Source of the DNA: Streptomyces mangrovisoli | GTDB lineage: Bacteria; Actinomycetota; Actinomycetes; Streptomycetales; Streptomycetaceae | Assembly: GCF_000974985.2 (NCBI RefSeq) | Contig: NZ_LAVA02000073.1 | Span: forward strand, 1-64,000 | Direction: 5' to 3' | Length of the DNA stretch: 64,000 bases | Translations under genes and position numbers: made by a program | Shown here: positions 44,527 through 53,823 of the stretch, in pieces | Layout: every line of letters begins with the position of its first letter | Numbering within the stretch: position 1 is the stretch's first letter | Notes under the pieces: generated by a model | Database searches by the model: none | What the model was told of the DNA's origin: nothing | Seen by the model: the letters and a program-made list of their open reading frames with translations, nothing else

Positions 44527-46890
44527 ATGAGTGCGGAGGCCACGAACCCTGCGACGCCTGCCCCGGTCGCGCCCGCCCCCGAGCGTTCCGCCCCGCTCGA
44601 TCCGGAAGCGCCCCCGTCGCCCCGCAGGAAGCCCCGCCCGCGCATCGACCTGCGCCGGCTGAGCCGCGTGGCCCTGCTCGGCCCCGTCTCCCGCGACCGG
44701 CTGCCGGACGCCATCGGCCATGTCGCCGAGGCCCACCGCGCCCACCACCCCGACGCCGACCTCGAACCGCTGCGCCGCGCCTACCTGTTGGCCGAGTCCT
44801 CGCACCGCGGCCAGATGCGCAAGAGCGGCGAGCCCTACATCACCCACCCCCTCGCGGTCACCCTGATCCTCGCCGAACTCGGCGCCGAGACCACGACCCT
44901 GACGGCCTCTCTGCTGCACGACACCGTCGAGGACACCGACGTGACCCTCGATCAGGTGCGCCGCGAGTTCGGCGAGGAGGTCTGCTACCTCGTCGACGGC
45001 GTCACCAAGCTGGAGAAGGTCGACTACGGCGCCGCGGCCGAGCCCGAGACGTTCCGCAAGATGCTCGTCGCCACCGGCAACGACGTCCGCGTGATGTCGA
45101 TCAAACTCGCCGACCGGCTGCACAACATGCGCACCCTCGGCGTGATGCGCCCCGAGAAACAGGCCCGCATCGCCAAGGTCACCCGGGACGTCCTCATCCC
45201 GCTCGCCGAACGGCTCGGCGTGCAGGCCCTGAAGACCGATCTGGAGGACCTGGTCTTCGCCATCCTCCACCCCGAGGAGTACGCGCACACCCGCGAGCTG
45301 ATCGTCGACAACGCGGCCCGCACGGACGACCCGCTCGCCGAGATCGCCGACGAGGTGCGCACGGTGCTGCGCGACGCCGACATCCCGGCCGAAGTCCTCA
45401 TCCGGCCACGGCACTTCGTCTCCGTGCACCGGGTGGGCCGCAAGCGCGGCCGGCTGCGCGGCTGCGACTTCGGGCGGCTGCTGGTCCTGGTCAACGAGGA
45501 CGCCGACTGCTACGCCGTCCTCGGCGAGCTGCACACCTGCATGACGCCCGTCGTCTCGGAGTTCAAGGACTTCATCGCGGTCCCCAAGTTCAACCTGTAC
45601 CAGTCGCTGCACACCGCGGTCGCGCGCGGCGACGGCCAGGTCGCCGAGGTGCTCATCCGCACCCACCGGATGCACCGGGTCGCCGAGGCGGGCGTGATCG
45701 CCCTCGGCAACCCGTACACGGCGCCCGCGGACGAGCCGCCGGGCCCCGCTTCCGCCGCCGGACAGGCCGCCTCCGGCGCCCGGCCGTCGGCCCCCGGCGA
45801 GCCGCTCTCGGGCGACGGCGAGCGCGCCGACCCCACCCGTCCCGGCTGGCTGTCCCGGCTGCTGGAGTGGCAGCGGGCCGCGCCCGACCCCGACACCTTC
45901 TGGTCCACCCTCCGCGAGGACCTCGCCCAGGACCGCGAGATCACCGTCTTCCGGCCCGACGGCCGCAGCCTGGGCCTGCCCGAGGGCGCGAGCTGCGTCG
46001 ACGCCGCCTACGCGCAGTACGGCGAGGACGCCCACGCGTGTATCGGCGCCCGCGTCAACGGGCGGCTCGCGACCCTCAGCACGGTGCTGCGCGACGGCGA
46101 CAGCGTCCAGCTCCTCATGGGCCAGGACCCCGCCTCCGAACCCTCCCGGGAGTGGCTGGACCACGCCCACACCCCGGCCGCCCGCATCGCCATCCAGCGC
46201 TGGCTCGCGGCCCACCCGGCGGGCGCCGGGGAGAGCGGCGAGGAGGGCGAGGAGAGGTCGCGTACCGAGGAGGGGGCGCGTGCGGAGGCAGGGGCGCGCA
46301 CTGAGGGAGGGGCGCGTGCGGAGGCAGGGGCGCGGGCCGCGGACCTGGCCGGCGTCGGCCCCGGCGCGCCCGCCCGGGAGATCCCCGCCGCGAACGGCTC
46401 CGCCGCCGGTCCCGCATCCCGGCCCGTGCACCCCGCCCCGGCGTCCGCCGTGGTGGACCGGCCCGGTGCCTCCGTACGGCTGGCCGGCTGCTGCACCCCC
46501 GTGCCGCCGGACGAGATCACCGGGTTCCCGGTGCGCGGCGGCGTGGTCACCGTGCACCGCGTCGAGTGCCCGACCGTGGCGCGCATGACCGGGGTGGGGC
46601 GCCCGGAGGTCGAAGTGCGCTGGGGCGACATCACCGAGTGCCGGGTCACCCTGGTCGCCGAATCGTTCGGCCGCCCGCATCTGCTGGCCGATCTCACCGA
46701 GGCGATCGCCCTGGAGGGCGTCGCGATCGTCTCGGCCACCGTCGAACCGCCGAGCCAGCAGCGCGTCCGCCACACCTACACCCTGCAACTGCCCGACGCG
46801 GCGCATCTCCAGTCCCTCATGCGCGCCATGCGCGACGTGCCCGGCGTGTACGACGTGAGCCGTGCCCAGCCGCAGCCGACGAGCCCCTGA
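44527..46890 (+). CDS. rshA: RelA/SpoT homologue (RshA-like), atypical synthetase domain
   Basis: 787 aa. The hydrolase HD domain is intact: RKSGEPYITHP region and H131-D132-x2-E135-D136 (HDTVEDTD), plus LADRLHNMRTL. The synthetase domain is divergent: the normal RPKHIYSIYRK becomes RPRHFVSVHRVGRKRG, and the EVQIRT block reads EVLIRT (Gln lost) followed by ALGNPY in place of the AHW ending; PKFNLYQSLHT is intact. A TGS domain, a 60-residue Glu/Ala/Gly/Arg-repeat linker, a zinc-finger-like helical part (GCCTPVPPDEITGF) and an ACT domain follow. Likely a second RSH protein with hydrolase activity and conditional or weak (p)ppGpp synthesis; the main RelA should be elsewhere. Confidence 0.85.
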   Translation: MSAEATNPATPAPVAPAPERSAPLDPEAPPSPRRKPRPRIDLRRLSRVALLGPVSRDRLPDAIGHVAEAHRAHHPDADLEPLRRAYLLAESSHRGQMRKSGEPYITHPLAVTLILAELGAETTTLTASLLHDTVEDTDVTLDQVRREFGEEVCYLVDGVTKLEKVDYGAAAEPETFRKMLVATGNDVRVMSIKLADRLHNMRTLGVMRPEKQARIAKVTRDVLIPLAERLGVQALKTDLEDLVFAILHPEEYAHTRELIVDNAARTDDPLAEIADEVRTVLRDADIPAEVLIRPRHFVSVHRVGRKRGRLRGCDFGRLLVLVNEDADCYAVLGELHTCMTPVVSEFKDFIAVPKFNLYQSLHTAVARGDGQVAEVLIRTHRMHRVAEAGVIALGNPYTAPADEPPGPASAAGQAASGARPSAPGEPLSGDGERADPTRPGWLSRLLEWQRAAPDPDTFWSTLREDLAQDREITVFRPDGRSLGLPEGASCVDAAYAQYGEDAHACIGARVNGRLATLSTVLRDGDSVQLLMGQDPASEPSREWLDHAHTPAARIAIQRWLAAHPAGAGESGEEGEERSRTEEGARAEAGARTEGGARAEAGARAADLAGVGPGAPAREIPAANGSAAGPASRPVHPAPASAVVDRPGASVRLAGCCTPVPPDEITGFPVRGGVVTVHRVECPTVARMTGVGRPEVEVRWGDITECRVTLVAESFGRPHLLADLTEAIALEGVAIVSATVEPPSQQRVRHTYTLQLPDAAHLQSLMRAMRDVPGVYDVSRAQPQPTSP

Positions 46891-47277
46891 GACCCGCGGG
46901 CCGGAGTGGAGGACCCACTCGCACGCCCCCGCGTGAAGCGATCATCGAGCGCCCCGCGCGCACCCCTGTGTCCCCGCGCCCGCGCGCGATCCGCACGCCG
47001 GGCCCGCGCGCACGGCGAGCCCACGCGCCCCATCCACGCGCCCCCGCTCACGCGCCCCACACCCACGCGCCCCACACCCACCCAGGCCCCACCCACGCGC
47101 ACACCCGGCCCACGTGCATCGGGCCCCCGCGCGCGCCACTCGCACACATCCCGCCCCCCGCGCGCACCGCGTGCGCGCCCGGCGTGCATGGCCCGATGGG
47201 CGCCCCCATGCCCCCGTTCGAGTGGGAACGTCGCGCGTCGGCACCACGGGGTACGGGCGCGCTGATAGCGGTGACCC
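46891..47277. other. GC-rich spacer with no supported gene
   Basis: About 390 bases between the RSH and M1 peptidase genes. Open frames exist in several phases but encode only Arg/Pro/Ala-rich low-complexity sequence. It contains the 15-bp repeat array at 47035-47108. Confidence 0.6.
47035..47108. repeat. 15-bp tandem repeat, five units
   Basis: Units of CACGCGCCCCACACC type: 47035-47048 (14 bp), 47049-47063, 47064-47078 (identical to the previous), 47079-47093 and 47094-47108 (diverged). Confidence 0.8.
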
Positions 47278-48801
47278 ATGCCGCTCACACCGCGCACCGG
47301 CGCCCACCAGCCCCGTCTCCGTACGACCCGCCCCCACCCGCGCCCGCGCGGGCGTCGTCTGGCGGCCGGTCTCGTCGCCTCCGCCGCCGCCCTGTGCCTG
47401 CTCGGCGCGAGCGCGCCCCCGGCCCCGCTCGGCATCGGCGACCGCCTCTTCCCGCACCTCGGCAACCCGGGCTACGACGTGGCGTCGTACCACCTCGACT
47501 TCACCTACACGGGCAGCAACAGCAAGCCGCTCCAGGCCGTCACCACCATCCGCGCGGTGACCACGAGCGACCTGGACCGGCTGAATCTCGACTTCGCGCA
47601 CGGGACCGTGCAGTCCGTCGACGTCGACGGACGCCCCGCCGCGTTCACGCGCGCGGGGGAAGACCTGGTGGTCACGCCGGAGACGCCGCTGTCCGCCGGT
47701 ACCTGGACGCGGATCACCGTGCGGCACACCAGCGACCCCGTGCCCGCCGAACACCAGGACGGCGGCTGGGTGCGCACGGTGGACGGGCTCGCCATGGCCG
47801 ACCAGGCCGACGCCGCGCACCTGGTGTACCCGTGCAACGACCACCCGTCGGACAAGGCGATGTTCACCATCCGGGTGACCGCGCCCGACGCCTACACCGT
47901 CGTCGCCAACGGGCTCCCCGTCGCCAGGGAACGGGCGGCCGGGAACACGACCTGGACCTACCGCGTCGAGCACCCCATGGCCACCGAGCTGACCCAGGTC
48001 TCCATCGGCAGGTCCGCCGTGCTGCACCGCACGGGGCCGCACGGCCTGCCCATCCGCGACGTCGTACCGGCGAAGGACCGCAAGGCGCTCGAACCCTGGC
48101 TGGCCAAGACGCCGGACCAGATCGCGTGGCTGGAGAGCAAGGTCGGCCGCTTCCCCTTCGAGACCTACGGCGTCCTCATGGCGCAGGCGTCCACCGGCTT
48201 CGAACTCGAGACGCAGACGCTCTCGCTCTTCGAGAAGGACCTGTTCACCGAGCCCGCGTACCCCAAGTGGTACATCGAGTCGATCATGGTGCACGAGCTG
48301 TCCCACCAGTGGTTCGGCGACAGCGTCAGCCCGCGCAGCTGGTCGGACGTGTGGCTCAACGAGGGACACGCCACCTGGTACGAGGAGCTGTACGCACAAG
48401 AGAAGGCGAAGCGGCCCATGGAGAAGCGGATGAAGGCCGCCTACAGCGCCTCCGACGCCTGGCGCGCCGCCGGCGGCCCCCCGGCCGCGCCCAAGCTCCC
48501 CACCCCCGGCCAGAAGATCAGCATCTTCCGCCCCAGCGTCTACGACGGCGCCGCGCTCGTCCTCTACGCGCTCCGCCAGGAGATCGGCACGCACGCCTTC
48601 GAACGCCTGGAGCGGCTCTGGGTCGCCGACCACGAGGACGGAACGGCGAGCACGGCCGACTTCGAGCAGCTCGCCTCGGACCTCACCGGACGCGACCTGA
48701 GCGGGTTCTTCAAGGCGTGGCTCTACGGCGCGAAGACCCCTCCGATGCCCGGCCACCCGGACTGGAAGACGGCGCCGGCGCCGAAGCGGCCGACCCGCTG
48801 A
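47278..48801 (+). CDS. Secreted M1-family zinc metallopeptidase
   Basis: 507 aa with an Arg-rich start and hydrophobic signal (about 28-46). M1 fold: beta-rich N-domain, then the zinc site H339-E-x2-H343 (HELSHQWFGD) with E362 eighteen residues on (NEGHATW). The GAMEN exopeptidase signature is replaced by a TGFELETQ sequence, so substrate binding is non-classical. The usual long C-terminal helical domain is absent. Probably an extracellular aminopeptidase-like enzyme. Confidence 0.85.
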   Translation: MPLTPRTGAHQPRLRTTRPHPRPRGRRLAAGLVASAAALCLLGASAPPAPLGIGDRLFPHLGNPGYDVASYHLDFTYTGSNSKPLQAVTTIRAVTTSDLDRLNLDFAHGTVQSVDVDGRPAAFTRAGEDLVVTPETPLSAGTWTRITVRHTSDPVPAEHQDGGWVRTVDGLAMADQADAAHLVYPCNDHPSDKAMFTIRVTAPDAYTVVANGLPVARERAAGNTTWTYRVEHPMATELTQVSIGRSAVLHRTGPHGLPIRDVVPAKDRKALEPWLAKTPDQIAWLESKVGRFPFETYGVLMAQASTGFELETQTLSLFEKDLFTEPAYPKWYIESIMVHELSHQWFGDSVSPRSWSDVWLNEGHATWYEELYAQEKAKRPMEKRMKAAYSASDAWRAAGGPPAAPKLPTPGQKISIFRPSVYDGAALVLYALRQEIGTHAFERLERLWVADHEDGTASTADFEQLASDLTGRDLSGFFKAWLYGAKTPPMPGHPDWKTAPAPKRPTR

Positions 48802-49006
48802 CGGCGGGAGCGGGGCCTGTCGCAGGGAGCCGGTTCCGCCCCTGGATAACACGGTGACGTGGCGGGCCGTGCCGTGCGACCATCGTGGGGTCGGCGCGGC
48901 ACGGTACGCCGGGAATCTCCCGGGGCACTCGCGCGTTGTACAGGTCGGCCGGTGAACCTCCGGTCCCGGACCCGCCGGACGGCATCCTCATCGACGTAAG
49001 GACCCA

Positions 49007-50500
49007 ATGACCTCCTCTTCTTCCTCTTCCCAGGCGAGCCAGCGCCTCGCGCAGTCCTACCGCGACGGTCTCAAGGCCGATGCCCTGATGGAAGAGGACG
49101 TCGCCTGGAGCCACGAGATCGACGGAGAGCGCGACGGCGACCAGTTCGACCGCTCCGAGCGCGCGGCCCTGCGCCGCGTCGCCGGCCTGTCCACCGAGCT
49201 CGAGGACGTCACCGAGGTCGAGTACCGTCAGCTCCGCCTGGAGCGCGTGGTGCTCGTCGGCGTCTGGACCACCGGGACCGCTCAGGACGCGGACAACTCC
49301 CTCGCGGAGCTCGCCGCCCTCGCGGAGACCGCGGGCGCGCTGGTCCTCGACGGCGTCATCCAGCGCCGCGACAAGCCGGACGCCGCCACCTACATCGGCT
49401 CCGGCAAGGCGCTGGAGCTGCGCGACATCGTCGTCGAGAGCGGCGCGGACACCGTCGTCTGCGACGGTGAGCTGAGCCCCGGCCAGCTGATCCACCTCGA
49501 GGACGTCGTCAAGGTCAAGGTCATCGACCGTACGGCCCTGATCCTCGACATCTTCGCCCAGCACGCGAAGTCCCGAGAGGGCAAGGCGCAGGTCGCGCTC
49601 GCGCAGATGCAGTACATGCTGCCGAGGCTGCGCGGCTGGGGTCAGTCGATGTCCCGGCAGATGGGCGGCGGCAAGGGCGGCGGCCTCGCCACCCGTGGCC
49701 CCGGTGAGACCAAGATCGAGACGGACCGGCGCCGGATCCGCGAGAAGATGGCGAAGATGCGCCGGGAGATCGCGGAGATGAAGACCGGCCGCGAGATCAA
49801 GCGCCAGGAGCGCAAGCGCCACAAGGTGCCCTCGGTCGCCATCGCCGGATACACCAACGCCGGCAAGTCCTCCCTGCTCAACCGTCTCACCGGCGCGGGC
49901 GTCCTGGTCGAGAACGCGCTGTTCGCGACCCTGGACCCGACCGTGCGCCGGGCCGAGACCCCGAGCGGCCGGCTGTACACGCTGGCGGACACCGTCGGCT
50001 TCGTCCGGCATCTGCCGCACCACCTGGTCGAGGCGTTCCGCTCCACCATGGAGGAGGTCGGCGACTCCGACCTGATCCTGCACGTGGTGGACGGCTCGCA
50101 CCCGACCCCGGAGGAGCAGCTGCTCGCCGTGCGCGAGGTGATCCGCGACGTCGGCGCCACCGAGGTGCCGGAGATCGTGGTGATCAACAAGGCGGACGCG
50201 GCCGATCCGCTCGTGCTCCAGCGGCTCATGCGGAACGAGAAGCGCTCGATCGCCGTCTCCGCCCGCACGGGGCTCGGCATCGACGAGCTGCTCGCGCTCA
50301 TCGACAACGAGCTGCCGCGGCCGTCGGTCGAGATCGAGGCGCTGGTGCCGTACACCCACGGCAAGCTGGTCGCGCGCGCCCACACCGAGGGCGAGGTGAT
50401 CTCCGAGGAGCACACCGCGGAGGGCACCCTGCTGAAGGTCCGGGTCCACGCCGAGCTGGCCGCGGACCTCGCGCCGTACGTCCCGGCCCCGGCGCTCTGA
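49007..50500 (+). CDS. hflX: Ribosome-associated GTPase HflX
   Basis: 497 aa. N-terminal HflX nucleotide-binding domain (LVGVWTTG ..., IGSGKALELRDIV), the GGGKGGGLATRGPGETKIE glycine loop, then the G domain with G1 at 281-289 (GYTNAGKSS), G3 DTVGF and G4 NKAD. HflX binds the 50S subunit and splits stalled ribosomes; in actinobacteria it is linked to heat and antibiotic stress. Ser-rich N-terminus (MTSSSSSSQ). Ends at a strong bidirectional terminator. Confidence 0.95.
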   Translation: MTSSSSSSQASQRLAQSYRDGLKADALMEEDVAWSHEIDGERDGDQFDRSERAALRRVAGLSTELEDVTEVEYRQLRLERVVLVGVWTTGTAQDADNSLAELAALAETAGALVLDGVIQRRDKPDAATYIGSGKALELRDIVVESGADTVVCDGELSPGQLIHLEDVVKVKVIDRTALILDIFAQHAKSREGKAQVALAQMQYMLPRLRGWGQSMSRQMGGGKGGGLATRGPGETKIETDRRRIREKMAKMRREIAEMKTGREIKRQERKRHKVPSVAIAGYTNAGKSSLLNRLTGAGVLVENALFATLDPTVRRAETPSGRLYTLADTVGFVRHLPHHLVEAFRSTMEEVGDSDLILHVVDGSHPTPEEQLLAVREVIRDVGATEVPEIVVINKADAADPLVLQRLMRNEKRSIAVSARTGLGIDELLALIDNELPRPSVEIEALVPYTHGKLVARAHTEGEVISEEHTAEGTLLKVRVHAELAADLAPYVPAPAL

Positions 50501-50537
50501 GCCCGGGAGACCCGGAGCGGACCGCACCCCGCTCGAA

Positions 50538-50582
50538 CGCGCAGGCCCTCCTCCCGCTCGACGCGGGAGGAGGGCCTGCGCG
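50538..50582. terminator. Bidirectional terminator between hflX and the protease gene
   Basis: Perfect 20-bp stem (50538-50557 with 50563-50582) and 5-nt loop between convergent genes; the strongest hairpin in the window. Confidence 0.85.
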
Positions 50583-50596
50583 TGTACGCCGTGCGG

Positions 50597-51820
50597 CTAC
50601 TGCCCGGCGAACTTCTTGCTGACCGAGTCGTAGACGCCCTTGGCCACGTCACCCAGACGCGGGCCCGCGAGCCACCCCGAGGTCACCGGGCCGATCGAGG
50701 TGTTGGACACCAGCTCCGGCTTGCCGTCCGCGCCGGTCTCCGTCCAGCCGCCGCCCGAGGAGCCGCCGGTCATGGTGCAGCCGATGCGGTACATCGTCGG
50801 GTCGCCCGTGTTCAGCGACAGCCGCCCCGGCTTGTCCTGGCACTGGTACAGCTTCTGCCCGTCGTACGGCGGCGCCGCCGGGTAGCCCTTCGCGGTGATG
50901 CTCTGCACCTTCGGCACCGCCGGGGCGTCGAAGTTCACCTTCAGCGCCGAACCGACCGTCTCCTCCAGGGACTTGCCGCTGCCGCCCTGCTCCGGGGTGA
51001 CATGGATGACGGCGTAGTCGTACGAGGCACCGGCGCCGCCGGTCTCGCCGCCCTGCTGGATCCACTGCTGCGAGGTCTGCGCCCAGTCCGCCCACCACAC
51101 GCCGTACGGCGCGACCTGGTCCCGGGTGGCACCCTGCAACTGGTCCGACGACGCGGCCGCGTTGTTGTACGACGGCACGAAGGCGATGTTGCGGTACCAG
51201 CCGCCGTCCTTGCCCGCGTGCACGCAGTGACCGGCCGTCCAGATGAGGTTGGACTTGCCCGGATGCGCCGGGTCCTCCACGACCGTCGCCGAGCAGACCA
51301 TCGTGCCCTGCGGGGAGTCGAAGAACACCTTCCCCGAGGTCGCGGCGTTCTGGTGGTACGGCGCCGCTACGGTCTGCGCCCGCACCGGGGCCGGCGTCGG
51401 GTCGGTCACGCCCTGGTCACCGGCGATGTCGTTGGCGACGGCCTTGTCCGGGTCGTCGGCCTTGCGCATCCGGTCCGTGTTCCACAGGCCCTTGATGATC
51501 GGGTTGACGAAGTCGTTCGCCTCGCGCAGCCAGTCGTCCTTGTCCCAGTTCTTCCAGGCGCCGTGCTTCCACTTGTCCAGATCGATCCCGTGTTCCTTGA
51601 GCTTGTTCTTGATGTCGTCGGGGATCTGGATCTTGCCGTCGCCGGAGGACGCGGAGGCGGAGGCGGACGCCTGACCGTCCGCCTTGGTGTCGTTCGACTG
51701 GCACGCGGTGGTGGTCAGCGCCAGCGCGGAGGCGAGGGCGACGGCCGCCAGCACGGGGGAGGTTCGGCGGGAGGCACTCCTCCCGCGCCGAGCGGCGGTG
51801 GACGGCCGTATGGATCGCAT
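50597..51820 (-). CDS. Trypsin-like serine protease lipoprotein
   Basis: 407 aa. Arg-rich start and hydrophobic segment with lipobox LTTTAC (C40). A charged 100-residue region (DKWKHGAWKNWDKDDWLREA) precedes a trypsin-fold domain with triad H198 (TAGHC), D268 (YDYAVIH) and S355 (GGSSGGGW, in place of GDSGGP). Exported and probably lipid-anchored. No substrate evidence. Divergent from the siderophore genes. Confidence 0.85.
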   Translation of the reverse strand: MRSIRPSTAARRGRSASRRTSPVLAAVALASALALTTTACQSNDTKADGQASASASASSGDGKIQIPDDIKNKLKEHGIDLDKWKHGAWKNWDKDDWLREANDFVNPIIKGLWNTDRMRKADDPDKAVANDIAGDQGVTDPTPAPVRAQTVAAPYHQNAATSGKVFFDSPQGTMVCSATVVEDPAHPGKSNLIWTAGHCVHAGKDGGWYRNIAFVPSYNNAAASSDQLQGATRDQVAPYGVWWADWAQTSQQWIQQGGETGGAGASYDYAVIHVTPEQGGSGKSLEETVGSALKVNFDAPAVPKVQSITAKGYPAAPPYDGQKLYQCQDKPGRLSLNTGDPTMYRIGCTMTGGSSGGGWTETGADGKPELVSNTSIGPVTSGWLAGPRLGDVAKGVYDSVSKKFAGQ

Positions 51821-52169
51821 GGTCTTGATTCCCCCTGCTGTGAAGACGGTTGTGAGAGCGGCGCCGGAAGTCCCGGTGTTCCTGACGGCCTTGGCGCCGC
51901 CACGGGTCCCGGAACGGCATCACACACTATGTGCTCGCTGTGGGGGACTGCCGACGGAACGGCAACGGTTCCGTCACGGCAAGGATCTTGGTGCGACCCG
52001 TAACCCCGTGCGCCGTGCGGTGTTGGTAGCGGTGGGGGGTCCGCTGTCCGTGCCTGGACCCGGTGCCCGAGGGACACGGGGCGCCGACTCGACCGACGAC
52101 GCGAGACGGCGTTCCGCCCGGGCCCGCGAGACATCGACTCGCCCGCAGCGGAAGGGAGAACAGGAAGCC
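51821..52169. promoter_or_regulatory. Divergent control region, protease / siderophore genes
   Basis: About 350 nt without a gene. It contains an exact 8-bp inverted repeat with 7-nt centre (51953-51960 with 51968-51975), a candidate operator or hairpin. I looked for a DmdR/IdeR-type iron box (TTAGGTTAGGCTAACCTAA-like) and found none. Confidence 0.5.
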
Positions 52170-53804
52170 GTGGCCGTGACCGAGCCGGTGGGAACAGTGC
52201 AGGCGGAGGCGGAGGCCGCCGTGGCAGGAGCGGCGCGGGGCGCGCACGAGGGGATCCTGCGACGGCAGTCGGCGCGCGAATCGGCGGCCCGCACCTATGC
52301 GCGCGCCCTGCCGATCGTCCCCGTGCGGGCCCGCGGTCTCACCATCGAAGGCGCCGACGGCCGCCGTTACCTCGACTGCCTCTCCGGCGCCGGGACGCTC
52401 GCCCTCGGCCACAACCACCCGGTCGTCCTGGAGGCGATCCGCGGGGTCCTCGACTCCGGCGCCCCGCTGCACGTCCTCGACCTCGCGACCCCCGTCAAGG
52501 ACGCCTTCACCACCGAGCTGTTCCGCACCCTGCCCGCCGGTCTCGCCGCCCACGCGCGCGTCCAGTTCTGCGGGCCGGCCGGCACCGACGCGGTCGAGGC
52601 CGCGCTCAAACTCGTCCGCGCCGCCACCGGCCGCAGCGGCGTCCTCGCCTTCACCGGGGCCTACCACGGCATGACCGCGGGGGCGCTCGAAGCCTCGGGC
52701 GGGGCGAGCGAGGTACGGGTCGCGCGGCTGCCGTACCCGCAGGACTACCGCTGCCCGTTCGGCGTCGGCGGCCCGCGCGGCGCCGAACTCGCCGCCCGCT
52801 GGACGGAATCGCTCCTCGACGACCCCAAGTCCGGCGTCCCGCAGCCCGCCGGGATGATCCTCGAACCCGTCCAGGGCGAGGGCGGCGTCCTGCCCGCGCC
52901 GGACGCCTGGCTGCGCCGTATGCGGCAGATCACCGCGGCCCGTTCGATCCCGTTGATCGCCGACGAGGTCCAGACCGGCGTCGGGCGCACGGGCGCGTTC
53001 TGGGCGGTCGAGCACAGCGGGGTGACCCCCGACGTGATGGTCGTGTCCAAGGCCATCGGCGGCAGCCTCCCGCTCGCCGTGGTCGTCTACCACGAGGACC
53101 TCGACGTCTGGCAACCCGGCGCCCACGCGGGCACGTTCCGCGGCAACCAGCTCGCCATGGCGGCGGGGACGGCCACGCTGGCGTACGTCCGCGAGCACCG
53201 GCTCGCCGAGCGGGCGGCGGACCTGGGCGCGCGGATGCTGCGCCGACTCCGGTCCGATCTGGCCCAGTTCGCGTGCGTGGGGGAGGTGCGGGGGCGGGGG
53301 CTGATGCTGGGGGTGGAGTTCGTGTCGGGGGCGGACTTCGGGGCGGATTCGGTGGCGGACCCGGTGATGTACGAGGGGGCTGCGCTCGGCTTGGGCACGG
53401 GTGCGGGCGTGGACGTGGACGTGGACGTGGACGTGGCTGGGCTGGGTCTGAGGGCCGCCGGGAGCGTCCTGGGTTTCGGGGCGGGCGGAATGGTGCCCGG
53501 CTTCGAGCTGGACAGGGTGGCGCCCGGTTCCGCGGCGGAGGCCGCCGACGCGTGGTCCCAGCGGCCGCCCCGGCCCGCCGCCCCCGAAACCGCCGCCGCC
53601 GTCCAGCGTGCCTGCCTGCGCCGCGGCCTGATCGTCGAACTCGGCGGCCGCCACGCAAGCGTCGTACGGCTGCTGCCGCCGCTGACCATCAGCGACGAAC
53701 AGACCGCGGCCGTACTGGACCGGCTCACCGACGCGGTGGCGGAGGTGGCCCGGGAGCGACCGGCAACCGGCCGGTCCGCCGCCGTACCCGCTCGACCGAA
53801 CTGA
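52170..53804 (+). CDS. Diaminobutyrate-2-oxoglutarate aminotransferase-like enzyme (siderophore locus)
   Basis: Class-III PLP aminotransferase, 544 aa from GTG 52170 (AGGA 5 nt upstream). Cofactor residues: D265 (LIADEVQTGVGRTG) and Schiff-base K294 (VVSKAIGGSLP); FTGAYHGMT and EPVQGEGG are typical of the diaminobutyrate aminotransferases that make the diamine unit of siderophores such as rhizobactin 1021. Residues about 380-465 are an extra Gly/Ala/Val/Asp-rich insertion with a VDVDVDVD run (GTGGAC four times, 53409-53432), in the small domain before the final strand. It heads a three-gene operon-like set. Confidence 0.83.
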   Translation: MAVTEPVGTVQAEAEAAVAGAARGAHEGILRRQSARESAARTYARALPIVPVRARGLTIEGADGRRYLDCLSGAGTLALGHNHPVVLEAIRGVLDSGAPLHVLDLATPVKDAFTTELFRTLPAGLAAHARVQFCGPAGTDAVEAALKLVRAATGRSGVLAFTGAYHGMTAGALEASGGASEVRVARLPYPQDYRCPFGVGGPRGAELAARWTESLLDDPKSGVPQPAGMILEPVQGEGGVLPAPDAWLRRMRQITAARSIPLIADEVQTGVGRTGAFWAVEHSGVTPDVMVVSKAIGGSLPLAVVVYHEDLDVWQPGAHAGTFRGNQLAMAAGTATLAYVREHRLAERAADLGARMLRRLRSDLAQFACVGEVRGRGLMLGVEFVSGADFGADSVADPVMYEGAALGLGTGAGVDVDVDVDVAGLGLRAAGSVLGFGAGGMVPGFELDRVAPGSAAEAADAWSQRPPRPAAPETAAAVQRACLRRGLIVELGGRHASVVRLLPPLTISDEQTAAVLDRLTDAVAEVARERPATGRSAAVPARPN

Positions 53805-53823
53805 TCACCGACTAGGACCACCC

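Noticed and set aside
46906..47265. 119-codon plus-strand frame before the M1 peptidase
   Set aside because: Arg/Pro/Thr low-complexity translation produced by the 15-bp repeats; no ribosome site and no conserved features.
51821..52169. DmdR1/IdeR iron box upstream of the siderophore genes
   Set aside because: Searched for a TTAGGTTAGGCTCACCTAA-like palindrome and saw none; only an unrelated 8-bp inverted repeat at 51953-51975.
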